Assembly: GCA_936450465.1 (NCBI GenBank) | Contig: OW388291.1 | Span: 84,358,099 to 84,422,098, forward strand | Origin: Gibbula magus | Lineage: Eukaryota; Mollusca; Gastropoda; Trochida; Trochidae | Reading direction: 5' to 3' | DNA: 64,000 bases | Shown: in pieces, positions 12,078-25,479 of the stretch | Position numbering within the stretch: position 1 is the stretch's first letter | Layout: every line of letters begins with the position of its first letter | The notes under the pieces: model-generated | Databases searched by the model: none | What the model saw: only the letters and a program-made list of their open reading frames with translations | What the model was told of the DNA's origin: nothing | Made by a program: the position numbers and the translations under genes

Positions 12078-13563
12078 AAGCAGGACAAGGTTATCATTGT
12101 TCTGGTATCTGAAGGTTCAGGACAAGATTATCATTGTTCTGGTATCTGAAGGTTCAGGACAAAATTACATTGTTCTGGTATCTGAAGGTTCAGGAAGCAG
12201 GACAGGGTTATCATTGTTCTGGTATCTGAAGGTTCAGGACAAGATTATCATTGTTCTGGTATCTGAAGGTTCAGGAACCAGGACAGGGTTATCATTGTTC
12301 TGGTATCTGAAGGTTCAGGACAAGATTATCATTGTTCTGGTATATGTAGGTTCAGGAACCAGGACAAGTTTATCATTGTTCTGGTATCTGAAGGTTCAGG
12401 ACAAGATTATCATTGTTCTGGTATATGTAGGTTCAGGAACCAGGACAAGTTTATCATTGTTCTGGTATCTGAAGGTTCAGGACAAGATTATCATTGTTCT
12501 GGTATATGTAGGTTCAGGAACCAGGACAAGTTTATCATTGTTCTGGTATCTGAAGGTTCAGGACAAGATTATCATTGTTCTGGTATATGTAGGTTCAGGA
12601 ACCAGGACAAGATTATCATTGTTCTGGTATCTGAAGGTTCAGGACAAGATTATCATTGTTCTGGTATCTGAAGGTTCAGGACAAGATTATCATTGTTCTG
12701 GTATCTGAAGGTTCAGGACAAGGTTATCATTGTTCTGGTATCTGAAGGTTCAGGACAAGATTATCATTGTTCTGGTATCTGAAGGTTCAGGACAAGATTA
12801 TCATTGTTCTGGTATCTGAAGGTTCAGGAACCAGGACAGGGTTATCATTGTTCCATTATCTTAAGGTTCAGGAACCAGGACAGGATTATCATTGTTCTGG
12901 TATCTGTAGGTTCAGGAACCAGGACTGGGTTATCATTGTTCTGGTATCTGAAGGTTCAGGAACCAGGACAAGGTTATCATTGTTCTGGTATCTGTAGGTT
13001 CAGGAACCAGGACAGGATTATCATTGTTCTGGTATCTGTAGGTTCAGGAACCAGGACAGGATTATCATTGTTCTGGTATCTGTAGGTTAAGGAACCAGGA
13101 CAAGATTATCATTGTTCTGGTATCTGTAGGTTAAGGAACCAGGACAGGATTATCATTGTTCTGGTATCTGTAGGTTCAGGAACCAGGACAGGGTTATCAT
13201 TGTTCTGGTATCTGAAGGTTCAGGAACCAAGACAGGGTTATCATTGTTCTGGTATCTGTAGGTTAAGGAACCAGGACAAAATTATCATTGTTCTGGTATC
13301 TGTAGGTTAAGGAACCAGGACAGGGTTATCATTGTTCTGGTATCTGTAGGTTAAGGAACCAGGACAGGATTATCATTGTTCTGGTATATGTAGGTTCAGG
13401 AACCAGGACAGGGTTATCATTGTTCTGGTATCTGTAGGTTAAGGAACCAGGACAAGATTATCATTGTTCTGGTATCTGAAGGTTCAGGAACCAGGACAGG
13501 GTTATCATTGTTCTGGTATCTGAAGGTTTAGGACAAGATTATCATTGTTCTGGTATTTGAAAG
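12078..13563. repeat. tandem array 3, 37/44-bp minisatellite
   Basis: About 36 copies of a unit containing TATCATTGTTCTGGTATCTG. Two length forms occur, 37 bp and 44 bp. They differ by a 7-bp piece inside CAGGAACCAGGACA, bounded by CAGGA direct repeats, as expected of replication slippage. Between about 12230 and 12640 the two forms alternate strictly and give an 81-bp dimer. Downstream the 44-bp form dominates, with GGTTCAGG/GGTTAAGG variants. Confidence 0.95.
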
Positions 13564-14265
13564 GTTTATCATCTCAGAGCTCTTTTTTTATTTAATTTGA
13601 CACAAAAATCATTTCAGAAGCTAAATGTTAGACTAAAGATTACAGTCCTGGATCATATGAAAGCTCTATCAATAAGAAGTGGGAGTGAGTGATGAGGCTT
13701 AGTGTACGGTTTAACAAACAGTGGTTATCAGTCACAAAGTGCTGACTCGACACAAAGTGAATTAATATGAGAAAACGTAATAAATACCGAATCACAAAAA
13801 TACACATAATTTAAATTTGAAAATAATGACTTGACTTTTGTAATTACTGCGTTGTGCGTGTAGTAACAGCTGTGAGTGACACGAGATGTGTTTGTTTATT
13901 TGAAGAGAGTAACATCTCACAAGTCACAATCTCTCCTCACAGCTCAAGTCTATTTCTTCCATGTAACCTCCGTTGAAAGTAGAGCGTTGTCTTGGCTAGA
14001 ACTAGAAACTCCTGAAGTGTTGCATTCAATGTTAGTTGTGCAATCAGCGACGCCGTTTTAAAGATGATACTTTGTCATTTGCAATTGATATTTATAGAAA
14101 TAGAAATGTTGGATAAATGTTTCTTCTTTTAATGTGCGATATTCGGTTTATGATATTTCCATTTGTTAAAACAAATAAACCAGTAATATGTGATGTCGAT
14201 GGTGGATGTAAGTCAGTGTAAGACGTGATTGGATTCATTGGATAACAAGGAGGAAGATAATCTGT

Positions 14266-14375
14266 GGTGTGATTTTCCCACTATAGGGATTTTGCTAGAA
14301 TCCAGAAACATGGCCCGCTTGTAACAGAGGTTACGATGTCAGAATGGACCTAAGTGACCTCTCTGTGGACAGAAT
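14266..14375 (-). mobile_element. decayed arm of a foldback MITE
   Basis: The segment with ATTTTGCTAGAATCCAG, then GGCCCGCTTGTAACAGAGGT and ACCTCTCTGTGG aligns, with gaps, to the reverse complement of the left arm and inner flank of the intact element at 47071-47295. Only one arm remains and no target duplication is visible. Confidence 0.55.
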
Positions 14376-15295
14376 TAGTAAAGTAAAGTAAAGGAATTAC
14401 CTTACAGGTGGAATATAGAAATATCAAATATCGAAGCTACAGTAAGAGAGTTGAATAGCAATAAGGAGAAACAGAGGTTTTGAGAAAATTGCTTTGAGAA
14501 TTTGGAATATTATCTTAAGAATAACGATGTTATAAAGAATAATTTGGAAAACAAATGTTTGAAAGATATGATGTGATAAGATATGACGTATGATGTGAAA
14601 AGCAAGAAAAATAGTAAATAAAATATATGAAAATAAATTAATAGCGACATACGATAGCAAACACAACATAAAATACGAAAATGCGAAAATGAGAAAATGT
14701 GAAAATGTAAAAATGATTTCTAAAAAATGAAGAATAATGAATACGACTAAGAAGGAACGAGTGTTATAAAGAATGTCGTCTAGAAACGGGAATAGTTTTC
14801 CAAAAATGAAATATGATTGCATGAACAATGCCGTCTTTTAAGGCAAGAATGCTTTGAAAACAAATACTTTTGAGGCTGTTTGGTAACAAATGATGTTGAG
14901 AAAAAACTACTGAATGTTGTGTTAAATAACGTCTTGAAATATTTTACTCGTATAACATCAAATTCAAATGAAATGAATCCATTGATCAGAAAAATTATTG
15001 TATAGAGGGATGTACATGTATGTATGAATAAAAACAATCATTTGAAATAATATATGATATATGGATTACTAGACGTGTAACAAGGCATGAGTTTACAGCG
15101 GGAATGAACATGAACATCGAACAGGAATACACAAAATTGATTCTGTGCATATGACTAAATAAGTTAACATAACCCTAAAATACAAAATCGTATAAACATG
15201 TTTTTTCTAGTCTTTTGAAGTAGGTTATTGGTGTGATTATATATTTGTTGTTATTGAAATGTTAGAATTTGAATCAATATATACTCACGAGCAAA

Positions 15296-15660
15296 GGAAA
15301 CATCCCCACAGTAGCACGTTTTAAATAAAAAAAAAATTCAAATTTCCCTTTTATAATGATAGTTTATGTCATTTATAACTACTTGAGAGGGTAAAACATC
15401 TTATTTCACAAACCAATTATCCGTAGTGGTAATAACGGTGTTACGTATAGAGCAAAAATTGCATGGCGGCCATTTTATTGTGAACACATTTTATTATTTC
15501 GAATGACAAAAAACGATTCTCATTGCTTTACGGAATCATGTACATTCTTTTTTAACTTGATTTTCAGAAGAGAGAAGGGTGTTTTACTTTTAGTGACATT
15601 ATTTTTAGTTTATTTCATCAACTTATTTGAGGGGAAAAAACGTGCTACTGCCCCTTTAAG
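15296..15660. mobile_element. MITE-like element with CAGTAGCACGTTTT ends
   Basis: CAGTAGCACGTTTT at 15309-15322 is matched by its exact reverse complement at 15637-15650, about 315 bp away. The right edge reads CCCCTTTAAG, so it may lie at a TTAA target, as in piggyBac-type elements. The left edge has no TTAA. The interior carries a GGCGGCCATTTTATT segment. A related half-element occurs at 49345-49515. There is no coding capacity. The superfamily assignment is tentative. Confidence 0.5.
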
Positions 15661-17185
15661 AGCGTATTAAACGATACTACTGTTGGAGAAACTCGATTTT
15701 GATTGGATTTGATAAACGCATGTTTTGTAAGATAAGTATGGTAGTTTTATTTTTTTATGTCTGTTCAAAGACATTTTGGGTGCTGAAATCGCTTTTTGAC
15801 AAACGTTTTTGGTCAGAAATGTTGGCATTTAAGTTACAAAATTGATAAAATGTAGAAATATTATTAATAAAAAATGCTGTCGACATACATAACCTTCGTG
15901 AACTTTATTTGTTGACGCATCATTACTGTAGGACGTCATAAAATAAGCCAAATGTCCTTTTTGACTGTCCTATCTCGTCTAGTTTTAGAAGAGATTCGAT
16001 CATAAATATGAATACTATAAATTATGATATTCTTTTGAAAATTTAAATATAGTTAATTGGCTTCTCTAGACAAAATATAATCCTGTGTCGTATATATATA
16101 TCGCTCGTGATTTGAAATATGTTGTATTGCGACATTTGTTTTGCAAGTTATAGTCTATTATACGAATGAAACGGAAGACACGAATGCAATAAATTACAGA
16201 AATGTTTAAACAGAAAAATAAATGATTATAAAAATTGTAGAGAGATGTTTTGCAAGAAAAGCACAATTCTGAAACAATTGAGAAAACTCGATTTTGAAAT
16301 GTTTTTCCTGCAGATAATGATAAATGAGTTACACGAATGTTTTTTGCTGAATAACCTTCAAACTTTGATTAGGTTTATATGAGTTTGACATATGAGATGT
16401 TCGTAAACAGTTGGCAACTCTTGTTTGTATCTGGCTACAGCTCATCTGTGATTCCTCGGACGAGTCGCCGTCTGAAGAACTACGTGGGAAGATACTGGAT
16501 ATATTCATTAGTTTTTCTGTATATTGTTCCTTCTTCGTTAAGCAAATCGATTAAATACAGTATAAGTTTTTCTATTACTTACCCAGTTCATTAACGTGAG
16601 CACTAAATTGTGTCTATATGAGATAGTTTCTGTCTAACGTAGAGACATGAATAATAGAAGGAATAATTATGTACAATGACACTAGTAGACAACTACAGGA
16701 TCGATCCGTGTAGTCGGAGACGGGCTAATAGCCTAACCTAACACAATATTGGTAGTTTACCCATCGCACAGATGGGAGTAGTCCTTATGATATTTCTCAG
16801 AACGTGATTTGAGATGAAAATAAGAAAATAATCTATAGCCGAATAGTCTTTATATCGTTCAATAATCATTGATGTGTTTAATTTATCTAAGAAAGAGATT
16901 TGATAGGAAACTAATACACCATTGGAGTCCAGAGATCAGTCCGGAAGCATCCACGTGGTCTGGGTATGTTCAAATGTCCTCATAAACATTTGGCATTTCA
17001 CTGATGTATAGGAAACAAAGAGACAATTGGTTTCATTGCGGTTCAGTTATGAGTGTTGTAGATAACATCACACAATAGCTGTCGATAATACAGATACCAG
17101 CTAGCGTCCCAAACACTCGCCATGATGTTTTGTGCAAATTAAAATAATAAGTGTTAATAAAAGCTCGTCTAATCAGACCCGTCTC

Positions 17186-20100
17186 TATCACACATATCAG
17201 TCTCTTCCCATGTGGGGACACACTCCCCCAAGTCTCTGTCACACTAGTCTCTTCCCACGTGGGGACACATTCACCCAAGTCTCTGTCAGACGTATCAGTC
17301 TCTTCCAATGTGGGGACACATTCCCCCAAGTCTCTATAACACCAGTCTCTTCCCATGTGGGGACACACTCCCCCAAGTCTCTGTCACACTAATCTCTTCC
17401 CATGTGGGGACACATTCACCCAAGTCTCTATAACACGTATCAGTTTCTTCCCATGTGGGGACACACTCACCCAAGTCTCTGCCACACTAGTCTCTCCCCA
17501 TGTGGGGACACATTCACCCAAGTCTCTATAACACGTATCAGTTTCTTCCCATGTGGAGACACACTCACCCAAGTCTCTGCCACACTAGTCTCTTCCCATG
17601 TGGGAACACATTCACCCAAGTCTCTATAACACGTATCAGTCTCTACCCATGTGGGGACACATTCACCCAAGTCTCTGTCACACTAGTCTCTTCCCATGTG
17701 GGGACACATTCACACAAGTCTCTGTCACACTAGTCTCTTCCCATGTGGGAACACATTCACCCAAGTCTCTATAACACGTATCAGTCTCTTCCCATGTGGG
17801 GACACACTCCCCCAAGTCTCTGTCACACTAGTCTCATCCCATGTGGGGACACATTCACCTAAGTCTCTGTCACACTAGTCTCTTCCCTTGTGGGGACACA
17901 CTCACCCAAGTCTCTGCCACACTAGTCTCTTCCCATGTGGGGACACATTCACCCAAGTCTCTGTCACACGTATCATTCTCTTCAAATATGGGGACACATT
18001 CACCCAAGTCTCTGTCACACCAGTCTCTTCCCATGTGGGGACACATTCACCCAAGTCTCTATAACACGTATCAGTCTATTCCCATGTGGGGACACATTCA
18101 CCCAAGTCTCTATAACACGTATCAGTCTCTTCCCCTTTTTGGGACACATTCACCCAAGTCTCTAAAACACGTATCAGTTTCTTCCCATGTGGGGACACAT
18201 TCACCCAAGTCTCTGTCACACTAGTCTCTTCCCATGTGGGGACACATTCACCCAAGTCTCTATAACACGTATCAGTCTCTTCCCATGTGGGGACACATTC
18301 ACCCAAGTCTCTGTCACACTAGTCTCTTCCCATGTGGGGACACATTCACCCAAGTCTCTGTCACACCAGTCTCTTCCCATGTGGGGACACATTCACCGAA
18401 GTCTCTGTCACACCAGTCTCTTCCCGTGTGGGGACACATTCACCCAAGTCTCTATAACACGTATCAGTTTCTTCCCATGTGGGGACACACTCACCCAAGT
18501 CTCTGCCACACTAGTCTCTCCCCATGTGGGGACACATTCACCCAAGTCTCTATAACACGTATCAGTTTCTTCCCATGTGGAGACACACTCACCCAAGTCT
18601 CTGCCACACTAGTCTCTTCCCATGTGGGAAGACATTCACCCAAGTCTCTATAACACGTATCAGTCTCTTCCCATGTGGGGACACATTCACCCAAGTCTCT
18701 GTCACACTAGTCTCTTCCCATGTGGGGACACATTCACCCAAGTCTCTGTCACACTAGTCTCTTCCCATGTGGGAACACATTCACCCAAGTCTCTATAACA
18801 CGTATCAGTCTCTTCCCATGTGGGGACACACTCCCCCAAGTCTCTGTCACACTAGTCTCATCCCATGTGGGGACACATTCACCCAAGTCTCTGTCACACT
18901 AGTCTCTTCCCTTGTGGGGACACACTCACCCAAGTCTCTGCCACACTAGTCTCTTCCCATGTGGGGACACATTCACCCAAGTCTCTGTCACACGTATCAT
19001 TCTCTTCCCATGTGGGGACACATTCACCCAAGTCTCTGTCACACCAGTCTCTTCCCATGTGGGGACACATTCACCCAAGTCTCTATAACACGTATCAGTC
19101 TATTCCCATGTGGGGACACATTCACCCAAGTCTCTATAACACGTATCAGTCTCTTCCCCTTTTTGGGACACATTCACCCAAGTCTCTTAAACACGTATCA
19201 GTTTCTTCCCATGTGGGGACACATTCACCCAAGTCTCTGTCACACTAGTCTCTTCCCATGTGGGGACACATTCACCCAAGTCTCTATAACACGTATCAGT
19301 CTCTTCCCATGTGGGGACACATTCACCCAAGTCTCTGTCACACTATTCTCTTCCCATGTGGGGACACATTCACCCAAGTCTCTGTCACACCAGTCTCTTC
19401 CCATGTGGGGACACATTCACCGAAGTCTCTGTCACACCAGTCTCTTCCCGTGTGGGGACACATTCACCCAAGTCTCTATAACACGTATCAGTTTCTTCCC
19501 ATGTGGGGACACACTCACCCAAGTCTCTGCCACACTAGTCTCTCCCCATGTGGGGACACATTCACCCAAGTCTCTATAATACGTATCAGTTTCTTCCCAT
19601 GTGGAGACACACTCACCCAAGTCTCTGCCACACTAGTCTCTTCCCATGTGGGAAGACATTCACCCAAGTCTCTATAACACGTATCAGTCTCTTCCCATGT
19701 GGGGACACATTCACCCAAGTCTCTGTCACACTAGTCTCTTCCCATGTGGGGACACATTCACCCAAGTCTCTGTCACACTAGTCTCTTCCCATGTGGGAAC
19801 ACATTCACCCAAGTCTCTATAACACGTATCAGTCTCTTCCCATGTGGGGACACACTCCCCCAAGTCTCTGTCACACTAGTCTCATCCCATGTGGGGACAC
19901 ATTCACCCAAGTCTCTGTCACACTAGTCTCTTCCCTTGTGGGGACACACTCACCCAAGTCTCTGCCACACTAGTCTCTTCCCATGTGGGGACACATTCAC
20001 CCAAGTCTCTGTCACACGTATCATTCTCTTCCCATGTGGGGACACATTCACCCAAGTCTCTGTCACACCAGTCTCTTCCCATGTGGGGACACATTCACCC

Positions 20101-23100
20101 AAGTCTCTATAACACGTATCAGTCTATTCCCATGTGGGGACACATTCACCCAAGTCTCTATAACACGTATCAGTCTCTTCCCCTTTTTGGGACACATTCA
20201 CCCAAGTCTCTTAAACACGTATCAGTTTCTTCCCATGTGGGGACACATTCACCCAAGTCTCTGTCACACTAGTCTCTTCCCATGTGGGGACACATTCACC
20301 CAAGTCTCTATAACACGTATCAGTCTCTTCCCATGTGGGGACACATTCACCCAAGTCTCTGTCACACCAGTCTCTTCCCATGTGGGGACACATTCACCCA
20401 AGTCTCTGTCACACCAGTCTCTTCCCATGTGGGGACACATTCACCTAAGTCTCTGTCACACCAGTCTCTTCCAATGTGGGGACACATTCCCCCAAGTCTC
20501 TATAACACCAGTCTCTTCCCATGTGGGGACACACTCCCCCAAGTCTCTGTCACACTAATCTCTTCCCATGTGGGGACACATTCACCCAAGTCTCTATAAC
20601 ACGTATCAGTTTCTTCCCATGTGGGGACACACTCACCCAAGTCTCTGCCACACTAGTCTCTCCCCATGTGGGGACACATTCACCAAAGTCTCTATAACAC
20701 GTATCAGTTTCTTCCCATGTGGAGACACACTCACCCAAGTCTCTGCCACACTAGTCTCTCCCCATGTGGGGACACATTCACCCAAGTCTCTATAACACGT
20801 ATCAGTTTCTTCCCATGTGGAGACACACTCACCCAAGTCTCTGCCACACTAGTCTCTTCCCATGTGGGAACACATTCACCCAAGTCTCTATAACACGTAT
20901 CAGTCTCTACCCATGTGGGGACACATTCACCCAAGTCTCTGTCACACTAGTCTCTTCCCATGTGGGGACACATTCACACAAGTCTCTGTCACACTAGTCT
21001 CTTCCCATGTGGGAACACATTCACCCAAGTCTCTATAACACGTATCAGTCTCTTCCCATGTGGGGACACACTCCCCCAAGTCTCTGTCACACTAGTCTCA
21101 TCCCATGTGGGGACACATTCACCTAAGTCTCTGTCACACTAGTCTCTTCCCTTGTGGGGACACACTCACCCAAGTCTCTGCCACACTAGTCTCTTCCCAT
21201 GTGGGGACACATTCACCCAAGTCTCTGTCACACGTATCATTCTCTTCAAATGTGGGGACACATTCACCCAAGTCTCTGTCACACCAGTCTCTTCCCATGT
21301 GGGGACACATTCACCCAAGTCTCTATAACACGTATCAGTCTATTCCCATGTGGGGACACATTCACCCAAGTCTCTATAACACGTATCAGTCTCTTCCCCT
21401 TTTTGGGACACATTCACCCAAGTCTCTAAAACACGTATCAGTTTCTTCCCATGTGGGGACACATTCACCCAAGTCTCTGTCACACTAGTCTCTTCCCATG
21501 TGGGGACACATTCACCCAAGTCTCTATAACACGTATCAGTCTCTTCCCATGTGGGGACACATTCACCCAAGTCTCTGTCACACTATTCTCTTCCCATGTG
21601 GGGACACATTCACCCAAGTCTCTGTCACACCAGTCTCTTCCCATGTGGGGACACATTCACCGAAGTCTCTGTCACACCAGTCTCTTCCCGTGTGGGGACA
21701 CATTCACCCAAGTCTCTATAACACGTATCAGTTTCTTCCCATGTGGGGACACACTCACCCAAGTCTCTGCCACACTAGTCTCTCCCCATGTGGGGACACA
21801 TTCACCCAAGTCTCTATAACACGTATCAGTTTCTTCCCATGTGGAGACACACTCACCCAAGTCTCTGCCACACTAGTCTCTTCCCATGTGGGAAGACATT
21901 CACCCAAGTCTCTATAACACGTATCAGTCTCTTCCCATGTGGGGACACATTCACCCAAGTCTCTGTCACACTAGTCTCTTCCCATGTGGGGACACATTCA
22001 CCCAAGTCTCTGTCACACTAGTCTCTTCCCATGTGGGGACACATTCACCCAAGTCTCTATAACACGTATCAGTCTCTTCCCATGTGGGGACACATTCACC
22101 CAAGTCTCTGTCACACTATTCTCTTCCCATGTGGGGACACATTCACCCAAGTCTCTGTCACACTAGTCTCTTCCCTTGTGGGGACACACTCACCCAAGTC
22201 TCTGCCACACTAGTCTCTTCCCATGTGGGGACACATTCACCCAAGTCTCTGTCACACGTATCATTCTCTTCCCATGTGGGGACACATTCACCCAAGTCTC
22301 TGTCACACCAGTCTCTTCCCATGTGGGGACACATTCACCCAAGTCTCTATAACACGTATCAGTCTATTCCCATGTGGGGACACATTCACCCAAGTCTCTA
22401 TAACACGTATCAGTCTCTTCCCCTTTTTGGGACACATTCACCCAAGTCTCTTAAACACGTATCAGTTTCTTCCCATGTGGGGACACATTCACCCAAGTCT
22501 CTGTCACACTAGTCTCTTCCCATGTGGGGACACATTCACCCAAGTCTCTATAACACGTATCAGTCTCTTCCCATGTGGGGACACATTCACCCAAATCTCT
22601 GTCACACCAGTCTCTTCCCATGTGGGGACACATTCACCCAAGTCTCTGTCACACCAGTCTCTTCCCATGTGGGGACACATTCACCTAAGTCTCTGTCACA
22701 CCAGTCTCTTCCAATGTGGGGACACATTCCCCCAAGTCTCTATAACACCAGTCTCTTCCCATGTGGGGACACACTCCCCCAAGTCTCTGTCACACTAATC
22801 TCTTCCCATGTGGGGACACATTCACCCAAGTCTCTATAACACGTATCAGTTTCTTCCCATGTGGGGACACACTCACCCAAGTCTCTGCCACACTAGTCTC
22901 TCCCCATGTGGGGACACATTCACCAAAGTCTCTATAACACGTATCAGTTTCTTCCCATGTGGAGACACACTCACCCAAGTCTCTGCCACACTAGTCTCTT
23001 CCCATGTGGGAACACATTCACCCAAGTCTCTATAACACGTATCAGTCTCTACCCATGTGGGGACACATTCACCCAAGTCTCTGTCACACTAGTCTCTTCC

Positions 23101-24979
23101 CATGTGGGGACACATTCACACAAGTCTCTGTCACACTAGTCTCTTCCCATGTGGGAACACATTCACCCAAGTCTCTATAACACGTATCAGTCTCTTCCCA
23201 TGTGGGGACACACTCCCCCAAGTCTCTGTCACACTAGTCTCATCCCATGTGGGGACACATTCACCTAAGTCTCTGTCACACTAGTCTCTTCCCTTGTGGG
23301 GACACACTCACCCAAGTCTCTGCCACACTAGTCTCTTCCCATGTGGGGACACATTCACCCAAGTCTCTGTCACACGTATCATTCTCTTCCCATGTGGGGA
23401 CACATTCACCCAAGTCTCTGTCACACCAGTCTCTTCCCATGTGGGGACACATTCACCCAAGTCTCTATAACACGTATCAGTCTATTCCCATGTGGGGACA
23501 CATTCACCCATGTCTCTATAACACGTATCAGTCTCTTCCCCTTTTTGGGACACATTCACCCAAGTCTCTAAAACACGTATCAGTTTCTTCCCATGTGGGG
23601 ACACATTCACCCAAGTCTCTGTCACACCAGTCTCTTCCCATGTGGGGACACATTCACCCAAGTCTCTGTCACACCAGTCTCTTCCCATGTGGGGACACAT
23701 TCACCCAAGTCTCTGTCACACCAGTCTCTTCCCGTGTGGGGACACATTCACCCAAGTCTCTATAACACGTATCAGTTTCTTCCCATGTGGGGACACACTC
23801 ACCCAAGTCTCTGCCACACTAGTCTCTCCCCATGTGGGGACACATTCACCCAAGTCTCTATAACACGTATCAGTTTCTTCCCATGTGGAGACACACTCAC
23901 CCAAGTCTCTGCCACACTAGTCTCTTCCCATGTGGGAACACATTCACCCAAGTCTCTATAACACGTATCAGTCTCTTCCCATGTGGGGACACATTCACCC
24001 AAGTCTCTGTCACACTAGTCTCTTCCCATGTGGGGACACATTCACCCAAGTCTCTGTCACACTAGTCTCTTCCCATGTGGGAACACATTCACCCAAGTCT
24101 CTATAACACGTATCAGTCTCTTCCCATGTGGGGACACACTCCCCCAAGTCTCTGTCACACTAGTCTCATCCCATGTGGGGACACATTCACCCAAGTCTCT
24201 GTCACACTAGTCTCTTCCCTTGTGGGGACACACTCACCCAAGTCTCTGCCACACTAGTCTCTTCCCATGTGGGGACACATTCACCCAAGTCTCTGTCACA
24301 CGTATCATTCTCTTCCCATGTGGGGACACATTCACCCAAGTCTCTGTCACACCAGTCTCTTCCCATGTGGGGACACATTCACCCAAGTCTCTATAACACG
24401 TATCAGTCTATTCCCATGTGGGGACACATTCACCCAAGTCTCTATAACAAGTATCAGTCTCTTCCCCTTTTTGGGACACATTCACCCAAGTCTCTTAAAC
24501 ACGTATCAGTTTCTTCCCATGTGGGGACACATTCACCCAAGTCTCTGTCACACTAGTCTCTTCCCATGTGGGGACACATTCACCCAAGTCTCTATAACAC
24601 GTATCAGTCTCTTCCCATGTGGGGACACATTCACCCAAGTCTCTGTCACACCAGTCTCTTCCCATGTGGGGACACATTCACCTAAGTCTCTGTCACACCA
24701 GTCTCTTCCCATGTGGGGACACATTCACCCAAGTCTCTATAACACGTATCAGTCTCTTCCCATGTGGGGACACATTCACCCAAGTCTCTGTCACACCAGT
24801 CTCTTCCCATGTGGGGACACATTCACCCAAGTCTCTGTCACACCAGTCTCTTCCCATGTGGGGACACATTCACCCAAGTCTCTGTCACACCAGTCTCTTC
24901 CCATGTGGGGACACATTCACCCAAGTCTCTATAACACGTATCAGTCTCTTCCCATGTGGGGACACATTCACCCAAGTCA
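17186..24979. repeat. tandem array 4, 47/51-bp satellite with higher-order repeats
   Basis: About 159 monomers containing TCTTCCCATGTGGGGACACA and TTCACCCAAGTCTCT. There are two monomer types. The 47-bp type has CTGTCACACTAGTCTC and the 51-bp type has CTATAACACGTATCAGTCTC. A rare marker unit with TTCCCCTTTTTGGGACAC recurs seven times, near 18132, 19156, 20180, 21396, 22420, 23538 and 24464. The spacings are 1,024, 1,024, 1,216, 1,024, 1,118 and 926 bp. Deviations from 1,024 equal whole monomer sums (192 = 47+47+98, 94 = 2x47, 98 = 47+51), so the array evolves by unequal exchange of monomers within a higher-order repeat of about 21 monomers. Confidence 0.97.
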
Positions 24980-25174
24980 AAAGTTCAGTGGCAGCAAGTG
25001 ATAGGATTTCCACAAAAGTCGTTCTGGTATTGATTTCACGTCACTGAAAACAAACAAATCGTCTTCTTTCTGTGGCATGGCAGACAACAATGAAGAAGTG
25101 TTTTGAGACGACCCCTAAGCTTCGGTGTTGAGACGACCCCTAAAAATGTGAACGAGCGTGCAGGTGCGCGTAGA
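24980..25174. other. unique spacer right of array 4
   Basis: Short non-repetitive sequence with a small internal duplication, GAGACGACCCCTAA, near 25106 and 25131. No gene. Confidence 0.5.
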
Positions 25175-25430
25175 TATCACAGACAGACAGACAGATAGTT
25201 TATTTTGGTCTCACCTCGTACAATGCAAATACAAATACATGTAAATATAAACATAAAATACATTGCCGAGCCATAATAAATTACATAAAAGGATTTACAT
25301 ATCATTGTATAAACTACCTCTTCTATCTAAAATAAGTTTGCAGGTTTTGGCCGCTAAAAATACAATATTTGGGTTAGACAATATAAAAGAGACTGTATCA
25401 CATGTCACTCAAACTCGACTACACGAGGAG
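25175..25430 (-). mobile_element. 5'-truncated LINE 3' end, copy 1
   Basis: On the minus strand this reads as a non-coding 3' tail with AATAAA (in CCAAAATAAACTATC) ending in a (CTGT)n tail, seen on the plus strand as CAGACAGACAGACAGA near 25180. An AT-rich untranslated end with a short tandem tail is typical of non-LTR retrotransposons. No reverse-transcriptase sequence remains in this copy. The inner boundary is approximate. Confidence 0.55.
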
Positions 25431-25479
25431 TAGTAACTGACGATGTCAAGAATTATTGTTTACCTAAACTCACAGTAAA

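Larger units (their letters stand above)
13564..17185. other. AT-rich intergenic DNA with decayed elements
   Basis: No reading frame here resembles a known protein. The purine-rich stretch 14430-15060 gives T-rich frames of low complexity on the minus strand. A short GTAAA repeat lies near 14371-14390. Two MITE-like remnants (about 14266-14375 and 15296-15660) are annotated separately. Confidence 0.6.

Noticed and set aside
12097..12708. 203-codon open frame in array 3 as a protein
   Set aside because: It exists only where 37- and 44-bp units alternate and sum to 81 bp, a multiple of three.
17186..24979. Many 60-244-codon open frames across array 4
   Set aside because: They all repeat the same monomer in shifting phases, since 47 and 51 bp mix. 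They overlap on both strands and have no start or splice context.
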